DNA of 64,000 bases from Isoetes taiwanensis (taxonomy: Eukaryota; Streptophyta; Lycopodiopsida; Isoetales; Isoetaceae), in the NCBI GenBank assembly GCA_021234155.1, contig JAJEKV010000001.1, forward strand, positions 16,313,491 through 16,377,490. The letters are read 5' to 3'. The notes beneath the pieces are model-generated. The model did no database searches. It was not told the DNA's origin and saw nothing but the letters and a program-made list of their open reading frames with translations. This document shows positions 10,849-23,290 of this stretch, one piece after another. How positions within the stretch are numbered: the stretch's first letter is position 1; each line of letters starts with the position of its first letter. A program made the position numbers and the translations under genes.

Positions 10849-11040
10849 TTATTCAACCATGTTCTGGCTGTCTGCGATCCTACCACCTGTCTGCACATAT
10901 CCATACAGCTGTTTGCCGGAAACAGATCCACCACAAATTTGTGACAGATGGCTGGAGCACCAAGGCGCTGCACAAAAACTCGGCAGGCTGGCCTGACCTA
11001 GCAGAATCATGGCGGCGTCTATGGCGCCGAATAGCTCCAA
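10849..11040 (-). CDS. hypothetical 63-residue frame, coding status doubtful
   Basis: A minus-strand frame with cysteine- and serine-rich sequence (SFCAAPWCSSHLSQICGG) lies in a GC-richer patch just downstream of the Rep gene. I recognise no family. Its proximity could mean it belongs to the same element, but no conserved feature supports this. Confidence 0.15.
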   Translation of the reverse strand: MELFGAIDAAMILLGQASLPSFCAAPWCSSHLSQICGGSVSGKQLYGYVQTGGRIADSQNMVE

Positions 11041-11044
11041 TTGG

Positions 11045-12850
11045 CGCCGGATTAGCGAACGCAGTGCTCCATTGTCGGCAGCGTAGATTTTTTCAGGTTT
11101 TTTTTTTTTTTGCTATTTTTTTTCCCACTCGGGAATCAAAGAGGCATCAAGGCATCGAATCTTGGTGTATATAAATTATATAAGAGTAGATAAGTGCCCA
11201 ATACCGAGATCAAAATTAGTAACATCTCATATTGTTAACTGATATTATTCTGCCATGGATCGGTGTGTGCTTATAACTTTATAAAAACTTGAGACCTTGC
11301 CTGAATCAGCAATAAGGCTACCGACATGTACGGCAATAACATGATCCTGGTCTTAAGCCTTATCTGGGTTTATGGTTGCTTGGGATTGTTCCTACGCAAG
11401 AACACGTCATTTATAAATGAATATAACGGAATTAAGTATTTTAAGCCTAGTGACGGGATCGAGGAGATGCATCCGACGCTGGAGTGATCTTAGATTTTCG
11501 CTCATGGAAGAAAATGGGTGAAAACTAGTAAATAAGAATGCTAATTTTTAAACAGAAAAAAAAAAAGTTATGAAAAAAGAAAGAGAGAGTCGATTACAAT
11601 TTTTTTCTTCGATAATAGTGAGATTAGTATCCTCAACATCACATATTCGTTACTAAGTTTGAGATGCTAATTCTTACTATAACATTGCCACAGCTCTGCA
11701 ATGCAGATCAATTTTAATATACCTATCATTGCTGTCGATATAGATTATTGACTTGCAAGAAATATGCTTAGGTAGAAACAAAACAAAGATAGTGCCGAAC
11801 AATCAAGAAAAACCTTGAATAGGCGATGCACATTTACTTGCCCGAAAGAATAATCCGATGTTATGATGCCCTTGAAGAAAGAATGACTGTCATCTGACAG
11901 CCAATTGTTAACTGATTGTCAAGGAAAAAATCAACAGAAATATCTGTTGTGCCATAGCTCTGGCAACTCGAAGAAGAAGCTAGAAAGCTACAAAAGATGG
12001 AAGAGGGGGTAGAAGAAGACAGAGGCGGCGAAAACTCAAGCTACTTCTCAATCCCCCCCAAAACTATTTTTTTTTTCCATAAACATGTGTCGCCGGTATA
12101 TTAAAATAAGGTAGTGGCTGGAAGCGGTGTAATACAATTACATAAGTTTGGATAAAACGCATGTTGTAATTACTTGCATGCAACAGTAATATTAATTTCG
12201 CATTACTTAAAAAAAGTGTAATTTGGTTGTAATATACACAATGTCCTTTTTGGACGATATACTAACAAGACATTGGTCTTATTATTGGTTTATGATTACG
12301 ATTAAATTATTTTAACCATGCTCTCATCATAAATATATGTCCTTGCAATAAACTAAAAACTTATTTTTTACATTAGCCATGTTCGTCTTATGGCCTTCAC
12401 TAGGTAGGGTGAGTGAGTGGAAAACCACAAAAAAAGTAATGATCATAACATATACAAGACATTTAACGAGGGAGCAAGTGGTTGCTTGAAAGTTCCGCGT
12501 CAAGTTGAAATGGTGGAAAAGTGAAGGAAAGTGGTGCAAAGACGTGTGTCCCTCCATTTCCTTGGGGAATCCTCTACATCATTCAAGATTCCATCAAGAT
12601 TCTCCTATTATTCCTCTCCATTTTCTTAATTTTCTTTCAAATTCAATAAGATTGCATTGTGATTCTAACATATTCCTGCTGTTGAGACTCCTTCAAGGTC
12701 CTTCCAGGGTTCCCTCGAGTTTCTTTAAATTCTAATAGGTTCTATTTCCTTTGATTCTGCAAGATTCCTATAGGCTCCTTGAAATTTCATTAAATTCGTT
12801 AGGATTCCTTCATAACTCTCCAAGATTTCTGACAAATATCTTAGAAGTAG
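11045..12850. other. AT-rich intergenic DNA, nothing recognised
   Basis: There is a long T-run near 11095 and many short A/T runs. A stretch at about 12570-12850 contains repeated attc/gattc-like words (for example aagattccatcaagattct). I see no coding frame with recognisable similarity. Confidence 0.4.
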
Positions 12851-12852
12851 TT

Positions 12853-13435
12853 ATTGTCATGCGCATATAAACCCCATTCGGCACATGGACCATAAGCTTG
12901 TTTGCCTACTTCTTTTTTTAAAAAGAAGTTTGTAGCTATTGCATCAACTTGTACAGGATCCCACCAGCCACAAATTGAAATAGGTAGGTGGGATCGACCG
13001 ACATTGCCATGAGATGCGAGATTATAAGATTATATGAATGTTGCTAGCTACATGTCATTGAAGTTAAAAACCAAACACTTTTGGGTTGCCTTGCATTTGT
13101 GATGACTAAGAACTGGTATTTGACATTAGCATTACATTCCACGCTTCCACAACTTCTCAGAGCACCATCTGTGCATGACTTGGCCAACTTGGCATTATAC
13201 ATTCTTGAGGTTCTAGATTTGCGTCTTCAATTGCCAAGTCAACATCGCTCACATTATCTTCTTTGTACAAATTGATTTATTATTGTTTTTCTAGTATCAT
13301 CATTAATGCAAAGCTTTTACCATCAAAATCTTATGATTTTTTTATCCTAGTAGTAATGGTTTATACTAACCCATTATATAAGTCCCACGACCCATTGATC
13401 TTCATGGATGTTAAAAATTCTATTATAGACTTTAA
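12853..13435 (+). mobile_element. 3' end of non-LTR retrotransposon family A
   Basis: This segment aligns collinearly with 27975-28540, sharing for example cacgcttccacaacttctca and catctgtgcatgacttgg. It reaches the conserved family 3' motif (gtcccacgacccattgatcttcatggatgttaaaaa) at about 13380-13420. The copy is 5'-truncated and its coding potential is destroyed. The tail is reduced to a single tctattatag-like unit. Confidence 0.7.
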
Positions 13436-13474
13436 ATAATCTCTTAAATATTCCAATATACATACAAGATTCAC

Positions 13475-14165
13475 AAGAGGTGCACCAGAGCTAGGGCATG
13501 GGACCACTCATTTAGAGAATCTCGCAAAGAAGAATTCAACGACATCATTCCACTTATTCGATGCTCCTGCATATAGGGAACATCACTCCCGAACAGTGGA
13601 AAGAATAATTGCAGCAGCTTTATGATCTCCAGGGTGCCCGGACAGCTGTACCTGTCCAGAATGGCTCAGTGATGGAAATCACGGAGGCTGATGTAGTTTA
13701 GGGCGTGCAGCATCTTGCCAATGGGAAAGTGCCAGACCCATGGCGCCAGTCCTAACTGCCTTGTTCAACAGGGCGTTAGAAGTAGGATTTTTCCCACAGT
13801 GGCTTGCTAACAGAGTTGTGCCCATCTACAAGGCAGATGACCCGCATTGCATGGCCAATTATCGAACGATCATGATCAGTTTGGTGTTCACCAAACTGCT
13901 AGCCGGAATTCTCGAGCATCAACTGACTGGTTGGGCCGAGCCGACAGAAGTGTGGGCCTTTACACAAGCAAGGTTCACGGTGCAAACCCTGGTCGAGAAC
14001 AACAGGAACCTTAGGCAGGACTTGTACTGCTGGTTCGTAGACTTTGCCAAAACTTTTGATACTATGCCTCGAGAAACGCTATGGGTACAGTTGTGAGAAC
14101 TAGGAGTCCTTGCAGATCTACAGAATATACTTTATAGGCTATATGAGAGGTGCTCAGGCCAAGCA
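13475..14165 (+). pseudogene. reverse transcriptase fragment, LINE family A
   Basis: The frame at 13740-14096 covers the N-terminal half of a LINE reverse transcriptase: LANRVVPIYKADD, NYRTIMISLVFTKLLAGIL and WFVDFAKTFDTMPRETLW match conserved fingers/palm blocks of the other copies in this window. The catalytic YADD region is missing, because the copy stops where a minus-strand copy of the same family begins (14166). The region upstream to 13475 carries degraded N-terminal sequence. It is not functional. Confidence 0.75.
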
Positions 14166-14673
14166 GAGTATATAATAGAATAGAATAGAATATGATTTTA
14201 TCGTCCACGAAGACCAACTGGCCTATGGGACCCAAGTACAAAGAGAGAGCAAAGCAGCGACACTACCGTGATTAAAAACCCCAAACCAAGGGTTTTGGGG
14301 AAAACCTTAGTAGAAATAAGGATGCCGACATACCGCACGCTTATATACATAATCACAAGTACACCGAGGTTAATGCCTGACGGGGGGCATAACCGAAGTC
14401 CAGCGTATCCATTACCTCCTCCCGAGGTACGATCCCAACAAGCCTACAGAGGCCGCTTTCGAGTAGCTCATGCAAGGCCCGATGGGGCACAACTAACCGA
14501 GCATACCGAGCCCGATATGCTTATGCGCCGGATAGGCCCGAGGGCGTGACTTTCATCCTCAATGGCGCCCGTTGACAAAGCATTGGCGGACTCCTCGCCC
14601 TCACGCTGCCCCTCGAATCCATCTCCCTCGCCTCAATGCGGAGGTGGTGTGCACCTCGCGGCGATGGAAGCAA

Positions 14674-14994
14674 TCACCCCCGTTTTTCATGGGTAGATGG
14701 GTGCACGGTAGTGGTGTGGGCCCCTCGTGAGCATGGGATTAACCTCGCCGCCGATAATTTGCCACCTTGACATGTGACAGGGGCCTCTGCATCCCAAAGC
14801 TTGGCCATGAAGCAAGCATCCAATCTTGCTTCAAGGCGTAGCGTTCCTTCAGTGTATGCACCGGTCCACATCGTATTGCCTCGCACATTCCATAGCGAGA
14901 ACCACTGGGCTTGCTTTGTCTTTCCAGCCCGAAGCTTTGAGTCGCTGCGGGCCCATCGCCACTGCCAAAGCAAGGTTGGGCAGCCGGGCTTCAT
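14674..14994 (-). pseudogene. C-terminal part of LINE family A ORF2
   Basis: This segment is homologous at the DNA level to 20260-20530, where the same part encodes a C-x2-C...H-x4-C zinc-knuckle-like motif. Here the cysteines are partly lost. It is the degraded tail of the reverse-transcriptase protein, between the palm domain and the 3' end. Confidence 0.5.
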
Positions 14995-15103
14995 CCATAG
15001 CCACCACCTTCTGGAAGTAAATAATGTGACGTTCCAGCCATGCCCTCAGAATGGAAGGAAGCCTGCCTCCCCGGAGCAAGATCCGATATGGGACCCGTGG
15101 ATT

Positions 15104-16278
15104 TCACTCCCAAAGTGCCCGGGCCAAGAAGGCCTTCTGTACCTGCTCTAGATCGTTCCAAGTGGTGAGGGATATCACTGGCCCCCACACTTCTGCCCCA
15201 TAGAGGAGGACCGGTTCAACCAAGGCCCTGAACAAGTGTGCCTGGTGACCCCATGCATACAAACTCTCCTTGTGACTTGTTTTGCATTGCATCTGTGGCT
15301 TTCCACCTGCAAAGACCCGTAACCCGATGGATGCATCCCAAAGTGTGGTAGTAGAAAACTCAATGCCCAAATACTTATAAGAATGAGCCACCTCCACTAC
15401 CCCGCCCCGGTAAGTGAATGAGGGAAGGCGTGGGTGCCGGGATGATGGGACCAAAGAAGACACCCTTGTCTTGGCCAAGTTAACTCTCATGTCGCTGAAT
15501 TGGCGCGTAAAGTCCAAAGCATCCGTGGCGCTGCATGTCCTCCCTGGTATATGCGCAGGTCAACATCATCAGCATATATGAGTTGCCGGATTATGTGGTG
15601 CATCAACCGAGCCTCCCCATGCTCGCCTAGCCATTCTTCTAGCTGGTCAATGTACAAGCCGAAGAGCGTCGGGGATAGAGGGCAGCCCTGGCGCACCCCA
15701 ATGCTACTAACAACGGGCTCCCCCGACAGTATGAGACGACCGGAGCAAGCCTCGTATAGTCTGTATATAGCATTCTGCAAGTCGACGGGGGTCCCTAGCT
15801 GTCTCAATCTGTCCCACAACTTATCCCGAGGCAATCGTGGTCAAAAAGCCTTTGCGAAATCCACAAAGCAACGTAAAGACAGCATTCTCAAGGCCGATTC
15901 CGGCTATCCTCTATGAGTGTTCGCAGAGTGAAGATATGGTCAATAGTAGAATGCCTGGGCGGAAGCCACTGCGAGAGCCCCAAGACTTCTCCATCCTCTC
16001 GCCCAAAGTGTCAATCGCCAAGAATCCCTAAAGCAACTTGGCAAAGACGAAACCCCACCATAATGGTACGATAGTTGGTGGGTCAGGGGGTCCCCCGCTT
16101 TGTATATGGGCACAACTCTACCGGTAGTCCAAAGTCGCGGGGAAGCCTTCTTGCAATGCCCCGCTGAAGAGTGTCTTTGAGAACCGGCACCATTGGGGGC
16201 CCGCCCCATTTGAGAAGCTCTGCCGCGCATACCATCCAAATCTAACGCCTTCCCGCTAAGCAGGCGTTGCGGGCCCAT
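15104..16278 (-). pseudogene. reverse transcriptase domain, LINE family A
   Basis: Minus-strand frames carry the RT blocks in order. VVPIYKAGDPLTHQLSYH lies near 16080. At 15487-15834 are MPRDKLWDRLRQLGTPVDLQ, IGVRQGCPLSPTLFGLYID and the catalytic LIYADDVDL. At 15104-15517 are HSYKYLGIEFSTTTLWD and LVEPVLLYGAEVWGPV of the thumb and downstream part. The YADD box is intact, but at least two frameshifts separate the segments, so no functional enzyme can be made. Confidence 0.85.
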
Positions 16279-17204
16279 TATGACATCCCTTCAAGAACGA
16301 CCGGTGCTAGGCCTTGTGTCTGCGGAGGTACCGGTGCCCGGCTTCCCATTGGGTCATACAAATCCGCAAGTATCTCACCCATTGTTTCGGGGTAATATTT
16401 CGTGGTCGCGGGGCTTACTCAAGACCTTTCTCCGTAAGGCCCTAGGGTGGCGGTCTAGAAGACCAAACATCATTCTTTGGGTGCTCTCGCAAAGGTACCC
16501 GCTTTCTTGGTCTTGAGGAAGGAGCGTATTGACGGACGGCGGCTCAACGGGCGAATGGTGGGGTCCAAAGACTTGGCGGAGCCATCGTTTCAGCCTCCGA
16601 CATTAGCCATCGAACCGGATGATTCGCGAGGGAAGGTGATTGCAGCCCCCGTGGATCGCCGAGCGGCCTCTCCCAAAGCATCCGCCCCCTACCCTCGGCG
16701 AGCCGGTCTGGGCTTTGGCCGCCTCGCCGTTGAAGTGTGGGGAGTTGCAAGACTTCCGCAGCTCATGCTCAAGCATCCTCGCATAGACCGCCGCATGATC
16801 ATAGTCCGGGCGCAACCGCGGGTACATGGGGTGTTAGGGCAATGGGTGCTCTCGGTTGGTCCGCCAATCTATCCGCAAGAACAGGGGGCTGATGGTCTGA
16901 GTCTACTTCCTCGTCCCCGCCACCGGCCCCGACACTAAAGCCGAAAGTGATCAAGTGTAGGCATTGCTCGCCCCGCTAGCACGTAATCCACCACACCGGG
17001 TGCCGCCCCCACGGTTCTCCTCGTCTACAAGTGAAGCGGCCGGAGGGGCCGGCCATTGTGACGGGTCAAAGATATTGCCCAGCAACAAGAAATACCCGGC
17101 CATACCGCGGTCACCTAATCGCATCCGACGCCTTTGGCCAAAACCATCTCTAAGGGTCCATTTGCAACACATCCTCGCCTAGAGGTGCGAATTTTGGGAT
17201 TCGC

Positions 17205-17699
17205 TCACCCCTCGTCGCGCGCATTGAAGTCTCCAAGCAACATGACCTTGCCCAATTGTTCAGACCGGCTGTATGTCATCATATAGATCGACATAGGGCT
17301 CCCGCCCATCCACATCCAAGTGCGTGTGGTAAAAGTTGCTCTCAAAGATGTGGGAAGTAGCAAGCCGCCACAAAGAGAGGGCTGCCATCGCTGTTCGCGC
17401 TTTCGCACCTACGTATCTGTTGTGCCCTATCCGCCTTGCACGGGGGAGACCGATTGGGCCAAGGCTGCCCGGGTAGTAACACGCAATTCCTCCGTGTCCT
17501 CGCTTCCGGTGCACTCATTGAAGACGAGTAGCCCGGTATCCCGCAAATCGTAGCCTGTGACCAAAGATGTTCCCATGTTTCCATGAGGAAGATAAGGTCC
17601 ATGTCCATGGCGGCATGCATTGAAATCGCCCCTTCTCGCCATGGAAAGCCACGGCAATTCCAGATACCACGCTGAGGCACGATCCCTAGTTAGTGGCAT
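17205..17699 (-). pseudogene. AP-endonuclease-like domain, LINE family A
   Basis: Minus-strand frames contain RGIWNCRGFPWR followed by MDMDLIFLMETW, matching the WN-G and catalytic ET blocks of LINE endonucleases, and further on FYHTHLDVDGREPYVDLYDD and LLGDFNARDEG, the GDFN block. The segments lie in different frames, so the domain is broken. Its presence shows that family A encodes an apurinic-type endonuclease upstream of the RT. Confidence 0.7.
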
Positions 17700-19010
17700 G
17701 CATGCGCCACTTCAGTCCGGTGGTAGTGGTGGTCCCGTGGGGAGCGGAAGATGTGGATGCCTCTTGTTGGGCCCCCTCGAGAAGACTTCGAGGGGCCGGA
17801 GTGCCCCCGATTCCCTGTTTGGCTGCCTCAATTCCCGCATCCTTCCCTCGGACCAGCCCCGCTGCCCCTCCATGTTCAAGGGTAGCCCCTCGACTTTGGC
17901 CAGACTCACGCCTTCGGTCTCTTGCCGCGGCTGGGGTCAAGTCCCTGGCCAACGTCTGCATCCGTCCCCTTCAACTTCCGCCCCCGACGCAGATGGCCAC
18001 CCGCCTCGCACGCCTCTCAACCGTGAAGATGACCACCCGCTGGGCGATCGTCCGGAATTCCATGACGACTTCGCCTTTCCAATGGTCACGTGTCTTTGGG
18101 AACATCATCCGGTCCAAGATCCGTATGCAGGTCTGGAAGTGAGATGTTCCCCGACTCCTCCGTCCGCCCTCGCGACTACCACATTCGGCGCTCCTGGCCT
18201 CTGTTCCCGAGTTCGGGTGGGGCCGCACTGTGTTTGGTTGAGGTGGGTGAGGCATAGGGCCGGGTACGGGCCGGGGTGATGGCGGCCCGGCGTGATCCGG
18301 GATGTGTCCGGCATGTGTTCCGTGTTGACGCCCCGTAGGTTGGTGGGTTCGCGGGTTGGTATGTTCTTTGGTCGCGGGTTTCGCTGTTCTCGAGTCCGAG
18401 GTCGCCTCTTGCGGATCGTTGTCATGTCTTGCCATCTCCCCGCTGCAATGGCGAGTTGCTCATGTGCTCGCATGGAGGCCCTTGCCTTTGCCGGGCAACG
18501 CCAAGCTCCCCGAAAGCTCCCGATCTTTCGTATAGCAATCCTTACTCCGGCGAGCGCCAGCTTCGCCTCGCTAGCTTCCGAGCAGCCTGGAATCCTGTCT
18601 CACAGTGGCGGCCTCCTCGCAACCTCGGACAGGAGGGCGCCTGTGCTCCTCGTGGTCGGGCCTTGGCCTCCTCAACTCGCCTCGATCCGATCGAGGTGGT
18701 TACGAGTGTCTCCTGCTCTACTCGGTTCACATCTGCCCCCCGGCCCCCATATAGCTGCCAACACGGTGTCTACACGCCCCTCATATCTGCAAAGCTCCTG
18801 GTTGGTATTGCCGTTGTCAAATTGTAGCAAGTGGATGCTATCATCTCGCTTTTGCCGTCGCATTTCGACTCCAATTCTGCGGATTCGCCGTTTTTCGCAC
18901 CAATCGCTGCGCAACATCCAAGATGTTATGTTCTCCACCTCTGTCGGGAGGCCTGCAAGGCGTGCACTATTGGCCTCAACCCTCGCCTGGATGCGGCTCC
19001 AAGGTTCGAC
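17700..19010 (-). pseudogene. ORF1-like region of LINE family A
   Basis: Frames at 17971-18473 are proline-, threonine- and arginine-rich and of low complexity. The frame at 18672-19094 contains RIQARVEANSARLAGL, which looks like a coiled coil. This fits a decayed nucleic-acid-binding ORF1, but I cannot show an RRM or CCHC motif. The last part overlaps the adjacent plus-strand copy, so the boundary is approximate. Confidence 0.4.
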
Positions 19011-19720
19011 TGGCGGATTGCCTGTATGGCCCGCCTGTCGGGTCGACTGATAGTAGTATCGGGGTCCCTCAGGGATGCCCTCTCTTCCCAACATTCTTTA
19101 GACTCCACATTGATCAGCTCGAGCACTGGCTTGCCGACAATGATGGGAATGGGATTCAACTATTGCACCAGATCGCCAGATAGCTAATATGTGCAGATGA
19201 TGTGGATCTTCTAGCCTACATCTTGCAGACATGCAATGCCACCTTGATGCCTTGGACACATTCTGCCAGGCAACAGACATGGACGTCAACCTGGCCAAGA
19301 CCAAGGTGGTCCTCATATCATCATCGCGCCTGCTAAGGATCCCTTCCATCAGTTACCACGGACAAAATGTATAGGTGGCACGAAGTTACAAGTACCTGGG
19401 AGTGGAGTTTCTTTCTGCCATATACTGGGACACTTCCATTCGGCTGTGGATGATAGCACGTTGGAATGCACTATATGCAATGCAGAACAACATCCACATA
19501 GCGGAGCTGTATGACTGGACTCATCAATCGCACATGTTCAGGGTCTTGGTGGAGCCTTTCCTTTTGTACAGAGTTGAAGTCTGAGGGTCAGTGGTGTCCC
19601 TCGCCGCCTGGAATGAATTGGAGCACGTGCAAAAAGCCTTCTTGACACAGGCATCTGGGGTGAAGTCTACAGTCCCGTATCAAATCCTGTTGCAGGAGAC
19701 AGGCAGAGCGCCAAGAAGTA
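19011..19720 (+). pseudogene. reverse transcriptase fragment, LINE family A
   Basis: Plus-strand frames give IGVPQGCPLFPTFFRLHID followed, after an in-frame stop, by LICADDVDL (ADD catalytic box, with cysteine replacing tyrosine). Then come ARSYKYLGVEFLSAIYWD and LVEPFLLYRVEV at 19375-19584. It could be the continuation of the copy interrupted at 14165, but the two pieces overlap by a few tens of non-identical bases, so a separate copy is equally likely. Confidence 0.7.
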
Positions 19721-19904
19721 AGAGAAGGTTAATGACCTTTTCATAAAATTTTTAATCCAAAATGCCAAACGACTATAATTAAGGATTCAAACACTGTATA
19801 TAAATTGTTTCTTCAGATGACCAGGCTTTATATTCTATTTCTCGTTCAGAACCCATTTTAATTTCATTATTTAGAAATTAGAGGTTCTTTACATTTTGAT
19901 TAAG

Positions 19905-21255
19905 TTGAATTGAATTGAATGTGCGTTAATCGTTCGCGGGGACCAATTGGCCTATGGGACCCGAATAAAGAAAACAACAAGCATATTATTGTCAGGATTA
20001 AAAAACCCCCACTTCGAAGGGTTTTTTGGGGGAAGAACCTTGGCAGTAATAGGCATGCTAACAAACTATACAAAGCTGTACAATGATATATGAAGGTACA
20101 ATTTAGCGTTGTGCCAGAGGACATAGATGAGTGCGTGTATACATGATGTCTTGAAGATATGATCCCAGTGAGCCCACAGAGGCCGTGACTAGCAGCATGT
20201 AGTGGCTGATTAGGCGGACTAACTGAACATAGCATGCCCGGATATGATCATACGCTGGACAACTCTGAAGGACATGGCATTCATCCTCAATGGCTCGCTG
20301 CTGACAACATTGACAAATCCTGTCCTCGTATGCCCCCCGAGTCCATCTGCATCTCTCAATGTGGAGGTGATGCACCCCTGTTCGAATGGAGGCTATCAAT
20401 CTGCGCCTCTTCATGGGCAGATGTGTATGCAGATAGCGTTGTGGACCTCATGTCAGCGTGGGATTGATCTGCTGCTTGTAGTGTGCCATTTTAATCCGTT
20501 TCAAGGCGCTCACATCCCAAAGTTTGCTAATGAAGCAAGCATCAAGGTACTACCGTAAATAGTGGTGGTCCTCTTCAGTTTGGACCTGTATGCATCTCTG
20601 CTACTGCATGCTCCGTTGCAAAGAACCACTGGACTTATTTCTCCTTTCAACAAGCCTTGAAGCATTGTGGCCACAGTGTTACGACATAAACAAGATTGGG
20701 GAGATGGACATCACCCGTATCGACCACTTTCTGGAAATAGATGATGTGGAAGTTCAATATTGCCTGTTGGAGAGGCAAGAACCATGTTTCTTGCAGCAAA
20801 TTCTGATAAGGAATTGTGGACTTTACCCCAAGTGTGCGAGCTATGAAAGCTTTCTGCACCTGCTCCAGATCATTCCAAATGGCAAGGGATATTACTGGAT
20901 CCCAAACCTCAACCCCATATAGAAGAACGAGCTCTATCAGTGCTCTGAACAAGTGTGATTGATGAGCCCAAGCATACAACTCTATGACTGTTGTTCGGCA
21001 TGGCATACCATGCTTTCCAATCTATTGTGATGCACAGACAGATGGAAGTGTCCCAGCATGGTCGAAGGGAACTCCAATTCTAGATACTTGTAAGTGGAAG
21101 CTACCTCTACATTTTGCCCCTGATACGTGAAAGAAGGAGCTCTTGGCTAGCGCATTGATGAGATAAATAACACCTTAGTCTTGATCAAGTTGATACGCAT
21201 GCCAATGCACTAGCAAAAGGTGTCTAGGGAATCCAAATGGCGTTGCATCACAAGG
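19905..21255 (-). mobile_element. 5'-truncated LINE family A copy
   Basis: The left edge carries a (TTCAA)n-type tail (gaattgaattgaat) and the conserved family 3' end (ggggaccaattggcctatggga). Minus-strand frames at 20103-20414 carry a zinc-knuckle-like motif (CQCCQQRAIEDECHVLQSCP), and those at 20647-21006 carry LIELVLLYGVEVWDPVISLA. Sequence ends near 21255 inside the RT thumb region, consistent with 5' truncation. Confidence 0.8.
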
Positions 21256-21839
21256 CCCCTAAAATTGGACCATTATGATTTTTTTTAATGGTTTATTAGT
21301 GGAAACTAAATTTATAAATCAGTAAACGTTAGTGGGTTCAAAAGTTTATAAACCATCAACATATTTTTCTAAGGTGATAAGACAATATTGTTTTATGACA
21401 TGGTATTAAAACATGGCAATTTTAGTTGGTCTCTATAACAACCCGAACTATATGGTTCATCAACATATCTTTCTAAAGTTATAAGACAACATTTGGCATG
21501 GTATTGAAACATGACAATTCTATATGATATGTATTACTGTTTAGTATGTCAAGTTTATTAGACTAGTATTTGATCACATCTATCTTCTTCAATATATAGA
21601 TATGGTAATTTTAGGCGCATAATTCTCATGACGTTCTGCAGTGTTTAATCACCAATACACAATGTGGTAAACGATCTTGGTTTAAATATGTTAATATGAC
21701 TTTTTTATCCTATTTTTCTCCATGGTACTAAAACATAATTATCTCAGTTAGTTTATCTAACAACTTAAAATGTCTGATACGAGCTTATGCTTAGTATTTC
21801 AAGTTTAATAGAATGGTATTTGATCATATCTATCTTTCT
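21256..21839. other. AT-rich intergenic DNA
   Basis: No coding frame. Phrases such as catggtattaaaacatg and atatctttctaa recur at spacings of 70-150 bases, suggesting an old local duplication. Nothing else was seen. Confidence 0.35.
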
Positions 21840-22375
21840 TGAATCCAAGCTACTTCCTACCTTCAAATCCTTCCGATGGCTCCATTCTTGCCTCCCATAA
21901 CTCCTAATACTCCCCAAATCCCTCCAAAGGATATAAAATTACGGAATAAAACCAACCTTTAAGTAGAGAGACTCTAAGATAAAATTTCAGGAAGAAAGAA
22001 GAGAAAAATTGATATTTCACCACCCATACTTCAAGGACCTCCATACCTTAGATTGAAGCTCAAAGATCATTCCAAACAGGCCCAAACTGAACTGAAATCC
22101 CCCTTTTTTTGGCTAAAATGCTCCAACACTGTTACAAGCTCTAGCCCCTCCTACAAGCTATTCCAAGCTCCAATCCCCACCAAAATATTAAAAAAAAAGG
22201 GTCCCTAGGACGGATTTGTGATGTCAATCCATGGAAGTGGCCTTACTCACGAAAAATCAGCACAAAACAGCTCCAAATCAAGCTAGAGCGGTTTAAGAAA
22301 ACACAAAATCGAGATGAAAGGCTATGAAGGGCGCGCCCTTCGGGCGCACTTCATGCGCCCAAGTGCCCTTGGGGG
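21840..22375 (+). repeat. dispersed repeat module Z (diverged copy)
   Basis: This matches 54715-54960 and 60115-60360 in order (cttcaaatccttccga, gaagagagactctaggat-like, accacccatacttcaagga) but with many substitutions. It runs into module X at about 22390, the same order as in the 52-64 kb region. It is non-coding, ending in GC-rich hairpin sequence (gggcgcgcccttcgggcgc). Confidence 0.65.
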
Positions 22376-22388
22376 GAATGGGGGGAAT

Positions 22389-23290
22389 TAGGATTCGATG
22401 TGGTAGGTGGAGTCATGTATGAACCCAAAACGACTAGCATGTGCTCCTGAGGTAGACGAAGACTCTGCATGAAGCGACCATAGAACACACACCAACACCA
22501 GACCAACTCCAAACAAGAAAACCAAAAGAAGGCGACACCAAATGGTCAAGGGAAAGGACGTCAGATGCGGGTATACATCTATGCAGCACACTTGACCTGG
22601 AATACCCACAAACCAAATAAGCGCAAGCACGAGGACAGAGAAGAATATCAAACACTAAAACAAGCATCCACGCGACACACCAAGCGCAAGTAACAAATAA
22701 GACAAAGGGGAGCGGGAGAGGGAACCGACTTTCGGGAGAGGGTTATGGGATGTCAACATGAAGCACGCACTCAATCCTCCCCCCCCAAATACAAGATCCA
22801 TCACTTGGCTCTAACCAAACAGGACTGACTCTTAGGATGCTAGATGGGTGTTAGTTTTAATCATTCTTATAACCACATTAGACCCTAATGGTCCCCATAG
22901 ATTCCCCCCATACGGGGGGTCAAAGGAAGTGGGGCCTTCCCCTTTTGAAAGCCAAGTCACCAAAGACATCCCCATGATACTGCCACTATACCCCCCCTCC
23001 AAAAAAAAAAAAAAAAAAAAAAAACAATGCATGGATGCCCTTGTCCCTGTTTGTAACCATGCAAAGAAAACCATGCACAAAAATAGGGCATGAAAGGCAC
23101 AAGATATGACAGGGCGGGTGCGAGGCTTCATACCTCCAGCACCCTCGAGTACAATGAGGCCCCTATACATGGGCCAATAAGAGGCTCTCATCAAAAAAAA
23201 TTTGCCCCGTACGAGGTGTCAAGGGGGGAGACCAGGCCCTCTGAAGAACCTAGAAAATACTTCCAGCCCATAAAATTTTTTTTTTTTTGT
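22389..23290 (+). repeat. dispersed repeat module X (diverged copy)
   Basis: It starts gattcgatgtggtaggtgga and follows the X module of the 52-64 kb region through aggatgctagatggg, accctaatggtcccc, ggtcaaaggaagtgggg and catgggccaataaga. Long A- and T-runs at 23000-23023 and 23277-23288 vary between copies. Open frames in it (such as 22832-23194 minus) occur in the same place in other copies but lack any known domain. X may be part of a non-autonomous retroelement; its class is unknown. Confidence 0.7.

Larger units (their letters stand above)
14166..19010 (-). mobile_element. nearly full-length but decayed LINE, family A
   Basis: Reading on the minus strand from about 19010 to 14166: a coiled-coil ORF1-like segment (about 18670-19000), a proline-rich low-complexity part, an AP-endonuclease-like domain, a reverse transcriptase, a zinc-knuckle region and the conserved family 3' end (about 14185-14235) with a (TTCTA)n tail at 14166-14195. 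GC content is far above the flanks. Frameshifts and stops break every domain. It sits between two plus-strand pieces of the same family, so it may be nested, but the flanking pieces overlap slightly and no target duplication is visible. Confidence 0.75.

Noticed and set aside
22832-23194. 120-codon minus-strand frame with a poly-Phe stretch
   Set aside because: It reads through a long A-run in module X, and the other copies do not keep the frame.
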